This document shows positions 13,511 to 19,888 of a stretch of DNA of 23,046 nucleotides, piece by piece. The notes below the pieces were generated by a model. That model worked only from the letters and a program-made list of their open reading frames with translations. It made no database searches and was not told where the DNA came from. The stretch's first letter is position 1, and each line of letters opens with the position of its first letter. The translations under genes and the position numbers were made by a program. This stretch comes from STD1-204 sp041649895 (GTDB taxonomy: Bacteria; Patescibacteriota; Minisyncoccia; Minisyncoccales; Minisyncoccaceae). Location of the stretch: NCBI GenBank assembly GCA_041649895.1, contig JBAZMG010000008.1, positions 1 to 23,046 on the forward strand, read 5' to 3'.

Positions 13511-14200
13511 CTAAAATATCCTTTGGGTTACGATGTAAAAATTATTGTACGGCTTCTCGCCTACGGCTATCTCTCCGGCCTCAACAATTCGCAAACCCAT
13601 ACTTTGCGCCAATTCCGCCAACTCGTCCAAGCTAAAGGCATGAAAGTAAACATCTTTCAGGCCGTACCAAGGCAAAAGCACATCTCCCTCTTCCAGTCCG
13701 GCTTGCCACAAAATGGCCAAAGGATTGAATTTTCTTTTAACGAGCTTTTCGTCCATATCCCAAACTGTTAAGATCAGATATCCGCCCACTTTGAGCACTC
13801 TCATTGCCTCAGCCAAAAAATATTGCCGAAAAGCGAAAGACGGGATATGATGCAAAACAGCGATACTGAAAACCTTGTCAAAATATTCATCCTCAAAAGG
13901 AATGGCGAAACCGTGAGCGACGTCAAAGTACGCGTCAGGATGTATTTCTTTCGCGATCTTTATTAATTTTCGCGAAGGGTCAACGCCCGTGTATTCCACT
14001 TCCCCGGGGTGAAAATTATTGTAAAATCTGCCATTGCCGCAACCCAAATCCAAAACCTTATCACCGGGGTTTAAATAATTATCAAAAAGAAAATTCATTT
14101 CTTCCCAGTCTTTTTCCCTTACCTCCGAATATTTTTCAGCGATAGCGTCATAATCCTGAATGGTTTTTTCAAAAAAAGTATTTGCCGTATCTTCGTCCAT
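13511..14200 (-). CDS. SAM-dependent methyltransferase, Trm9/ALKBH8-like
   Basis: The 229-residue class I methyltransferase has SAM motif I VLDLGCGNGRF (49-59) and the acidic end of strand 2 TGVDPS (71-76). Motif IV region is VFSIAVLHHI (110-119), then RVLKVGGYLILTVWDMDEK (134-152), and a C-terminal block LLPWYGLKDVYFHAFSLDELAEL (175-197). SIAVLHHI, the VWxM segment and the PW...YxHxFxxxEL block are the pattern of Trm9/ALKBH8 methyltransferases. Those methylate carboxymethyl-uridine at tRNA position 34. The divergent neighbour is Elp3, which makes that carboxymethyl precursor, so a shared wobble-U34 pathway is likely. An upstream ATG at 14326 would run 122 nt into elp3 and add a non-family extension, so 14200 is chosen. 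No Shine-Dalgarno is visible. Confidence 0.82.
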   Translation of the reverse strand: MDEDTANTFFEKTIQDYDAIAEKYSEVREKDWEEMNFLFDNYLNPGDKVLDLGCGNGRFYNNFHPGEVEYTGVDPSRKLIKIAKEIHPDAYFDVAHGFAIPFEDEYFDKVFSIAVLHHIPSFAFRQYFLAEAMRVLKVGGYLILTVWDMDEKLVKRKFNPLAILWQAGLEEGDVLLPWYGLKDVYFHAFSLDELAELAQSMGLRIVEAGEIAVGEKPYNNFYIVTQRIF

Positions 14201-14204
14201 TTTT

Positions 14205-15842
14205 ATGAATAATAACGAATTAATAATCAAAAATCTTCTAAAGATCAAAGCGGAAACCTCTGATGATTTGTCTTCCGCCAAAAGAAGAATTGCCAAGTCG
14301 GCTAAAATATCGTGCCCCAGCAACATCTCTCTTTTAAAATCTTACCATAATTTGGTCCATAAAAAAAGTATCAAACCGAACGCGAAACTCGAAAAACTGT
14401 TGCGTACCAGGCCGATCCGCTCACTAGCGGGCGTGGTAAACGTATCGGTTTTGACAAAGCCCTACAAATGCCCGGGCAAGTGCCTTTATTGCCCCACGGA
14501 ATCGGGGATACCGAAAAGCTACCTTTCCGGAGAACCCGCGGTGGAGCGGGCGAAAAGGCTTAATTTCGACCCTTACGTCCAGGTCCAAAAAAGGATTGAG
14601 GTTTTAAAAATTTCCGGACACCCTACTGACAAAATAGACATTCGCGTGATTGGCGGTACTTGGTCATACTACCCCAAAAAATACAGACTTTGGTTTTGCA
14701 AAAAATGTTTTGATGCCTGCAATAATGTCAAAGACGATCCAAACGACAAAAAACTAACAATTAATGAGCTTTGGAAAAAATTGGAAATCGCGCAGAAAAA
14801 AAATGAAAAAGCGAAATATCGCATTGTGGGATTGTCGTTTGAAACCAGGCCTGATTTTGTAACACAAAAAGAAGCAATGGAAATAAAAAAAATGGGGGCG
14901 ACGAAAATAGAGCTTGGAGTGCAGTCAATCTATGAAGACGTGCTAACCCTGAATTTGCGCGGTAGTGGCAATAAGGAAACCATTCGCGCGACAAAAATTT
15001 TAAAAGACGCGGGTTTTAAAGTGGCTTATCAAATTATGCTTAACCTCTACGGTTCAAGTCCGGAGCGAGACATTGAAATGCTCAAAGAATTATTCAACAA
15101 CCTTGATTACAAGCCGGACTATTTGAAAATTTATCCGTGCGCGCTTGTAAAAGAAGCGGCGCTCTACACAAAATATTTACAAGAAAAATACAAGCCATAC
15201 AAAGAAAGGATACTCATCGACACAATTAAAACAATAAAACAAATGGTTCCGAGATATGTGCGAATAGAAAGGATTGTGCGCGATATCCCCTCTACCTTGA
15301 TCATTGGAGGACCTAAACGAATTTCCAATTTACGCCAAGTGATCGCCGAAGAAATGCGCCAAGAAAAAATTCAATGCGAATGTATTCGATGCAGAGAAAT
15401 ACGAAATACAAATTCAAAATCAAAAATTTATCTTTTTCGCGAAGACTACGATGCTTCCGGTGGCAAAGAAATATTTTTAAGTTTTGAGGATAAAGACAGA
15501 AAACAATTATACAGCTTGCTCCGATTGCGAATCCCCTCTCACTTTTTTGAAACCCAAGCTAAAACCAAACATGTTTGGGGCCCTGGGCTCCAAACATTGA
15601 AAGATTGCGCGATTGTAAGAGAATTGCACACCTATGGACAGACGGCCGCTATCTCAGGAAAAAATTCTTTATCGCAACACAAAGGACTGGGTCAAAAACT
15701 AATGAAAGAGGCGGAGAGAATTGTAAAAAAAGAATTTGGGATAAAAAAAATCGCCGTTATTTCTGGCGCGGGGGTGCGAGATTATTATCGCCAAAAACTT
15801 GGCTACAAACTCGACTCCGGATATATGGTTAAGAATCTATAG
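14205..15842 (+). CDS. elp3: Elongator protein 3 homologue (radical SAM/GNAT tRNA uridine(34) carboxymethyl-transferase)
   Basis: Elp3 uses radical SAM chemistry and acetyl-CoA to make 5-carboxymethyluridine at tRNA wobble U34. From ATG 14205 the product has 545 residues. It has an N-terminal basic tRNA-binding region, the radical SAM core with CPGKCLYC (Cys89, 93, 96), and the IRVIGGTWSYYPKKY motif. A second Cys-pair segment, FCKKCFDAC, follows, then SFETRPDFV, TKIELGVQSI and KIYPC. The C-terminal GNAT domain has DCAIVRELHTYGQ, HKGLGQKLM and YYRQKLGYK. Another ATG at 14160 would overlap the divergent methyltransferase; 14205 leaves a 4-bp gap. A 25-bp palindrome (15572-15596) encodes HVWGPGLQ just before the GNAT domain. 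Promoters must lie within the neighbour's coding sequence. Confidence 0.93.
   Translation: MNNNELIIKNLLKIKAETSDDLSSAKRRIAKSAKISCPSNISLLKSYHNLVHKKSIKPNAKLEKLLRTRPIRSLAGVVNVSVLTKPYKCPGKCLYCPTESGIPKSYLSGEPAVERAKRLNFDPYVQVQKRIEVLKISGHPTDKIDIRVIGGTWSYYPKKYRLWFCKKCFDACNNVKDDPNDKKLTINELWKKLEIAQKKNEKAKYRIVGLSFETRPDFVTQKEAMEIKKMGATKIELGVQSIYEDVLTLNLRGSGNKETIRATKILKDAGFKVAYQIMLNLYGSSPERDIEMLKELFNNLDYKPDYLKIYPCALVKEAALYTKYLQEKYKPYKERILIDTIKTIKQMVPRYVRIERIVRDIPSTLIIGGPKRISNLRQVIAEEMRQEKIQCECIRCREIRNTNSKSKIYLFREDYDASGGKEIFLSFEDKDRKQLYSLLRLRIPSHFFETQAKTKHVWGPGLQTLKDCAIVRELHTYGQTAAISGKNSLSQHKGLGQKLMKEAERIVKKEFGIKKIAVISGAGVRDYYRQKLGYKLDSGYMVKNL
15572..15596. repeat. 25-bp palindrome, copy B, inside elp3
   Basis: TGTTTGG...CCAAACA ends enclose a GC-rich centre (GGCCCTGGGCT), with the same length and the same outer TGTTT/AAACA(TT) bases as copy A at 7151. 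In elp3 it encodes HVWGPGLQT in the short variable link ahead of the GNAT domain, so it may be a small in-frame insertion. Confidence 0.55.
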
Positions 15843-15843
15843 T

Positions 15844-15859
15844 CAAGAATAAAGAAGCG
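15844..15859 (+). repeat. Heptad repeat, short copy R4
   Basis: CAAGAATAAAGAAGCG immediately follows the elp3 stop codon. It contains only two clear heptad units. Confidence 0.5.
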
Positions 15860-15869
15860 ATTGAAGCCG

Positions 15870-15974
15870 TGTTTGGGAGCCCCCTTCGCGTAAACTTCTG
15901 TTGAAGTTTCGCTCAGGTCCCGGCTCGGGTTCGTCAACTCTGCGCCCTTGATTGAGTACAATCAAGCCCAAACA
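15870..15974. repeat. Multi-stem inverted-repeat element with 25-bp-palindrome ends
   Basis: The element lies between convergent elp3 and the pilin array. An outer stem GTTTGGG/CCCAAAC (15871-15877/15967-15973) encloses three hairpins. These are AAACTTC-TGTT-GAAGTTT (15892-15909), CCCG-GCT-CGGG (15919-15929) and CTTGATT-GAGTAC-AATCAAG (15947-15966). All stems are perfect. The first 11 bases (TGTTTGGGAGC) equal those of copy A read on the other strand, and the end also reads AAACATT. It could be an expanded palindrome or a structured RNA. No T-tract follows, so it is not a classical terminator. Confidence 0.6.
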
Positions 15975-15981
15975 TTTCTTT

Positions 15982-16034
15982 GCCTCGCCGTAGCTGAGCG
16001 AAGCCCGCCTTTACCATTAGGGCTTCAGCGAGGC
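15982..16034. repeat. GC-rich palindromic repeat after the pilin array
   Basis: GCCTCGC (15982-15988) pairs with GCGAGGC (16028-16034), and inside it GAAGCCC (16000-16006) pairs with GGGCTTC (16020-16026). The core GCCTCGCCGTAGCT matches, on the opposite strand, the repeat units inside the gene at 12123-12692. It lies 10 bp beyond the stop of the last pilin gene, so its hairpin may also mark the transcript end. Confidence 0.7.
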
Positions 16035-16043
16035 GAAGGAGGG

Positions 16044-16979
16044 TTAGTTTTGGGCAGTGTTTTGATCTAGACTCGCAAGCCGAGCGTTGTATTCATCTTG
16101 AGAGATGGCGCTGTTTGCTAAAAGTTTGTTTATCCCGACAAAATACATTTGCTTAATTTGAGATATTGTTGTTATGGCGTGAAATATTCTCACTTCGTCC
16201 ATTTTGCCAGCAAGACGATATTCTGACGCGCTCCTAGCCCCAATTTTTAGACTTTCTTGATTTTGTATGTCCCCGCTACTACCCGCAATATTTAATGTTC
16301 CTGTTTGCGCCAATCCATTTATATACGCCTTGGCAACACCATCTCTATCCATTACTACAACCACGTTATACCAAGTATTAGCCACTAAAGTTCCTGCGGC
16401 TGATAAATAATCGCCTGCCCTAGGAGCAACACCATCCGAAAATTGAAATAATAGTCTGTTTGTTCCGTTATTTCTCATAATGAAATATCCATCATTTCCC
16501 GCCGCAGAACCATAAGTTCCACATCTAATTAAATTTTCGGTGTCCAGTGCAGTTGCATTATCAAATTTAACCCAAAAAGACGCTGTACAATCTTTCGTCC
16601 CCATACTTAGAGACGCATTGCTTCCAAAATCAACCATATCATCTACTCCATCAAAATCCATACACTGTCCAGAAACGCACTCGGCCGCAGTTCCATAAGT
16701 AGCGACTGTGTTCGGTGCGGTCGGTCCCGACCATGTCCCGTTGTTTGCATTTGAGGCCGCCCAAGTGTCGTTAGTATTTCCGTCTAATTTCCATTCGGAA
16801 ACCAGATCGGACATCAAAGAATTGCGCAAAGAATTGGCGAACACCTGCGCTTTAGCGATATTCGCTTTCTGTGTTGTGTTGTTCATTCCGATGACAATCA
16901 GCGCGGACAAAATCCCAATGATCGCTATCACGACCAATAACTCAATTAAAGTAAAAGCTGCTAGTTTATTTTTCTGCAT
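16044..16979 (-). CDS. LamG-domain type IV pseudopilin, array copy 4
   Basis: The product has 311 residues. MQKNKLAA leads into FTLIELLVVIAIIGILSALIVIG, a class III-type prepilin signal with Ala at -1. The pilin helix ends near 60. A LamG/ConA-like sandwich follows, from LVSEWKLDGNTNDTW through CVSGQCMDFDGVDDMVDFG, WVKFDNAT, WYNVVVVMDRDG and AYINGLAQ to GKMDEVRIFHA. A helical tail, QIKQMYFVGINKLL, ends it. A C-x4-C pair precedes the sugar/metal-binding-like strand. It has two extra cysteines (KDCTAS, IRCG) compared with copies 1 and 3. It is the last gene of the array. Its start codon lies inside the last codons of copy 3 (14-nt overlap). The 3' end resembles copy 1 more than copy 3, which suggests recombination. 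Confidence 0.9.
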   Translation of the reverse strand: MQKNKLAAFTLIELLVVIAIIGILSALIVIGMNNTTQKANIAKAQVFANSLRNSLMSDLVSEWKLDGNTNDTWAASNANNGTWSGPTAPNTVATYGTAAECVSGQCMDFDGVDDMVDFGSNASLSMGTKDCTASFWVKFDNATALDTENLIRCGTYGSAAGNDGYFIMRNNGTNRLLFQFSDGVAPRAGDYLSAAGTLVANTWYNVVVVMDRDGVAKAYINGLAQTGTLNIAGSSGDIQNQESLKIGARSASEYRLAGKMDEVRIFHAITTISQIKQMYFVGINKLLANSAISQDEYNARLASLDQNTAQN

Positions 16980-17892
16980 AATTTGAATTTAGTGTAGCAA
17001 GTCGCTGATCGTATTCTTGCTTCGAAATACTAGTGCTGGCCAAAAGCTTGTTCAGTCCGACAAAATAGTTTTGCTCTATTTGAGAAATTGTAGTTATGGC
17101 GTGAAATATTCTCACTTCGTCCAATTTTCCGTTAAGAATATACTGGGGTCCCGCGGAATATGCCCCTATTCTTGAAAACATAGAATTTTGTACGTCCCCA
17201 GCTTCAGCAACTATACTGGGAGAATAGGCTGTCTGTTTTGCTCCATTTATATATGCTTGGGCGACGCTATCTCTATCTAAAGTAACCACGATATTATACC
17301 AAGTATTCGCGGTCAATGTTCCGGATGCGGAAAGATAATAGGTAGACCTTGTCGTTCCATTGGAAAAATATAAGTACAACCTATCTTCTCCGGTATGCCT
17401 ATTTAACCAATAGCCATTTAAATTTCCAATGGCGTCTCCGCAAGCAAATAAAGTTTCCCATTGGGACGCTATTGCATCGTCAAACTTAACCCATAAAGAA
17501 ATTGTGTGATCTTTTGTTCCCATTGATAAAGATGCGTTGTTTCCAAAATTAACCATATCATCCACGCCGTCAAAATCCATGCACTGACCGGAAACACATT
17601 CGGCTACTGTTCCATAAGTAGCAACGGTGTTCGGAGCAGTAGGTCCCGACCACGTCCCGTTGTTTGCAAATGATGCCGCCCAAGTATCATTAGTGCTTCC
17701 ATCCAATTTCCATTCCGAAACCAAATCCCCCATTAATGAATTACGTAAAGAATTGGCAAACACCTGTGATTTTGCAATGGTTGCTTTCTGTGTTGTTGAA
17801 CTCATTCCCACAACAATCAAAGCAGACAAAATACCGATTATCGCGATAACCACCAATAACTCTATTAAAGTAAAAGCATTAATTTTTTGCAT
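16966..17892 (-). CDS. LamG-domain type IV pseudopilin, array copy 3
   Basis: From ATG 17892 the product has 308 residues: MQKINA, then FTLIELLVVIAIIGILSALIVVG, helix, LamG-like domain (WKLDGSTNDTW, CVSGQCMDFDGVDDMVNFG, LWVKFDDAI, WYNIVVTLDRDS, AYINGAKQ, GKLDEVRIFHA) and tail QIEQNYFVGLNKLL. Longer in-frame starts further up lie within copy 2 and would put 19 residues before the signal peptide, so they are rejected. No Shine-Dalgarno is visible. The 14-nt overlap with copy 2 implies coupled translation. A 67-nt tract (17697-17763) is identical to copy 1 while neighbouring sequence has drifted, a mark of recent gene conversion. Confidence 0.9.
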   Translation of the reverse strand: MQKINAFTLIELLVVIAIIGILSALIVVGMSSTTQKATIAKSQVFANSLRNSLMGDLVSEWKLDGSTNDTWAASFANNGTWSGPTAPNTVATYGTVAECVSGQCMDFDGVDDMVNFGNNASLSMGTKDHTISLWVKFDDAIASQWETLFACGDAIGNLNGYWLNRHTGEDRLYLYFSNGTTRSTYYLSASGTLTANTWYNIVVTLDRDSVAQAYINGAKQTAYSPSIVAEAGDVQNSMFSRIGAYSAGPQYILNGKLDEVRIFHAITTISQIEQNYFVGLNKLLASTSISKQEYDQRLATLNSNYAEK

Positions 17893-18802
17893 AGTTAGAA
17901 TTAAATTCCGCGAAACGATTATCGTACTCTTTGTGGGTAATGGCGCCATTGGCTAATAATTTGTTAAGTCCCGTGAAATAATTTTGTTGGATTTGAGATA
18001 GTGTTGTAATTGCGTGGAAGATTCTTACTTCATCCATTTTTCCGTCAAGAGTTAATCCAATTCTTAGAGTAAGAATATTTTGTACGTCGGTATTTTGTAA
18101 ATGGATATCTAATGTCCCTACCTGAGGAAAAGCATTTATGTATGCGCGTGCGGTAGAATCCCTGTCAAAAATTACAACAATATTATACCAGGTATCGGCG
18201 ACTAATGTTCCATTGGCAGACAAATAATCCGCAACATTATTTGCCATCCCATCAGAAAAACGAACATATAATCTATTTGACCCGCCCTCCCTCCTAATTG
18301 TATATCCGTCTTTTCCTAATCCAATGTCATTAGCGCCACAGCGAATCATTGCTTCATTGGTGGGTGCAATCGCATTATCAAATTTCACCCACAAAGAAAC
18401 TGTGTGGTCTCTTGTTCCCATACTAAAATCCATTTGATTCCCGAAATCAACGTAATCATCTCCGCCATCAAACGAAATACAGTTGCCGCTAACACAATCG
18501 GCTCCGCTCTTTATAACAGGGCCCGGCGCAACACCAACAGCCGTGGCATTATTTGTGTCCCAAGTGTCTAAAATATCTCCGAACACAGCATCATTTCCTG
18601 CCACACCGCCATCAAGCTTCCATTCAGAGACCATGTCCGCCATCAAAGAATTACGCAAAGAATTAGCAAACACTTGCGCCTTAGCAACACTGGCTTTTTG
18701 GGTTGTTGAGTTCATCCCAATAACGATCAACGCGGACAAAATCCCGATGATTGCTATCACCACAAGAAGTTCTATTAATGTAAATGCGTTAATTTTCTGC
18801 AT
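17879..18802 (-). CDS. LamG-domain type IV pseudopilin, array copy 2
   Basis: The product has 307 residues: MQKINA|FTLIELLVVIAIIGILSALIVIG pilin helix. The LamG-like domain follows, with a longer, different link after the first strand (WKLDGGVAGNDAVFGDILDTW). It then has CVSGNCISFDGGDDYVDFG, LWVKFDNAI, WYNIVVIFDRDS, AYINAFPQ and GKMDEVRIFHA. The tail is QIQQNYFTGLNKLL. It is the most divergent of the four array members in the front of the LamG domain, but it shares the B-sheet segment DIHLQNTDVQN with copy 1. The start lies within the last codons of copy 1 (14-nt overlap), and its end likewise carries the start of copy 3. Confidence 0.9.
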   Translation of the reverse strand: MQKINAFTLIELLVVIAIIGILSALIVIGMNSTTQKASVAKAQVFANSLRNSLMADMVSEWKLDGGVAGNDAVFGDILDTWDTNNATAVGVAPGPVIKSGADCVSGNCISFDGGDDYVDFGNQMDFSMGTRDHTVSLWVKFDNAIAPTNEAMIRCGANDIGLGKDGYTIRREGGSNRLYVRFSDGMANNVADYLSANGTLVADTWYNIVVIFDRDSTARAYINAFPQVGTLDIHLQNTDVQNILTLRIGLTLDGKMDEVRIFHAITTLSQIQQNYFTGLNKLLANGAITHKEYDNRFAEFNSNYAKN

Positions 18803-19721
18803 AATTTGAATTCAACTCCGCAAGCCGAGCGTTGTATTCGCCTTGAGAGATGGCGCCATTGGCCAAAAGTTTGCTTATCCCCGTGAAATAGTTTTGTTGG
18901 ATTTGGGAAAGTGTGATTATAGCGTGAAATATTCTCACTTCATCAACTTTACCCGCGAAACGATTTGCCGCCGCCGAAGTGGCTCCTATTTTAAAAGTTG
19001 TAAAATTTTGTACATCTCCGTTCTGCAAATGAATATCTAATGTTCCTGCTTGTGCAATGCCGTTAATGTAGGCTTGAATAACTCCGTCTCTATCAAAGGC
19101 TACGACTACATTATACCAATTATTTGCGATTAATGTCCCCGTAGCAGATAAAAAAGCCTGCAACCTTGTTCCTGTGCCATCGGTGAATAATATAATTAAT
19201 CGACTCGTTCCATTTTCCCTGTAAATCATATAACCGTCTTGCCCATCGCTCATTGCTCCGCCCAAAATTAACGTCTCGATTTGTGGTGCTGTTGCATTAT
19301 CAAACTTAACCCATAAAGACACTGTGTGGTCTTTTATTCCCATGCTTAATGATGCGTTATTTCCGCAATTAACTATATCGTCTACACCGTCAAAATCTAT
19401 ACACTGTCCAGAAACGCACTCGGCCGTTGTTCCATAGGTTGCGACTGTGTTTGGCGCAGTCGGGCCGGACCACGTTCCGTTGTTCGCAAATGAGGCCGCC
19501 CAAGTGTCATTAGTGTTTCCATCCAATTTCCATTCCGAAACCAAATCCCCCATTAATGAATTACGTAAAGAATTGGCAAACACTTGCGCCTTGGCAACAC
19601 TCGCCTTTTGAGTTGTTGAATTCATCCCAACAATAATCAAAGCAGAGAGTATGCCAATAATCGCTATAACTACTAATAGCTCAATTAAGGTAAAAGCCTT
19701 GTGAAATAGATTTCGTTTCAT
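18789..19721 (-). CDS. LamG-domain type IV pseudopilin, array copy 1
   Basis: From ATG 19721 the product has 310 residues: MKRNLFHKA, then FTLIELLVVIAIIGILSALIIVG, helix, LamG-like domain (WKLDGNTNDTW, CVSGQCIDFDGVDDIVNCG, LWVKFDNAT, WYNVVVAFDRDG, AYINGIAQ, GKVDEVRIFHA) and tail QIQQNYFTGISKLL. It has its own leader, unlike the MQK start of copies 2-4, as expected for the gene that heads the array. An in-frame start at 19787 lies upstream of the -10 element and is rejected. TATAAT ends 7 nt before ATG, so the mRNA should be nearly leaderless. The last codons, AATTATGCAGAAAATTAA, hold the ATG of copy 2. Confidence 0.9.
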   Translation of the reverse strand: MKRNLFHKAFTLIELLVVIAIIGILSALIIVGMNSTTQKASVAKAQVFANSLRNSLMGDLVSEWKLDGNTNDTWAASFANNGTWSGPTAPNTVATYGTTAECVSGQCIDFDGVDDIVNCGNNASLSMGIKDHTVSLWVKFDNATAPQIETLILGGAMSDGQDGYMIYRENGTSRLIILFTDGTGTRLQAFLSATGTLIANNWYNVVVAFDRDGVIQAYINGIAQAGTLDIHLQNGDVQNFTTFKIGATSAAANRFAGKVDEVRIFHAIITLSQIQQNYFTGISKLLANGAISQGEYNARLAELNSNYAEN

Positions 19722-19728
19722 TGAAGTT

Positions 19729-19737
19729 ATTATATCA
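19729..19737 (-). promoter_or_regulatory. Extended -10 promoter of the pilin array
   Basis: On the - strand TGA-TATAAT occupies 19737-19729, a consensus -10 with the TGN extension. The -35 region is poor and T-rich. The hexamer ends 7 nt before ATG 19721, so the transcript starts at or beside the start codon. Confidence 0.65.
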
Positions 19738-19747
19738 AAAATTGCAC

Positions 19748-19802
19748 AAAATAAAAATGCCCCGAAGTAGAGTTTTAGCTTTGCCAAAACACACTACAGG
19801 GC
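19748..19802 (-). terminator. Terminator of the nif3-like gene
   Basis: On the - strand a long imperfect stem begins GCCC (19802) and ends CGGGGC (19759). Inner matches are GTAG/CTAC and TTTT/AAAA. It is followed by ATTTTTATTTT. It separates the nif3-like gene from the pilin array promoter. Confidence 0.65.
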
Positions 19803-19850
19803 CAACTACCCCGAAGCAAAGCGGAGCACGCTTCAGGACTTTGTTCTAAC

Positions 19851-19888
19851 AATTCTTGATTCTTGCTTCTTTATTCTTACTTCTTTCT
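19851..19888 (-). repeat. Heptad repeat array R5
   Basis: Units of AAGAATN/AAGAAGN read on the - strand, right after the stop codon of the nif3-like gene. Array R6 lies on the other side of that gene. Confidence 0.7.

Noticed and set aside
14201..14326. N-terminal extension of the methyltransferase
   Set aside because: It is antisense to well-conserved elp3 sequence and has no methyltransferase similarity.
17893..17949. Longer start for pilin array copy 3 (and 19722-19787 for copy 1)
   Set aside because: They place extra residues ahead of a prepilin signal peptide, lie in copy 2 or upstream of the -10 element, and break the regular MQK/MKR start pattern.
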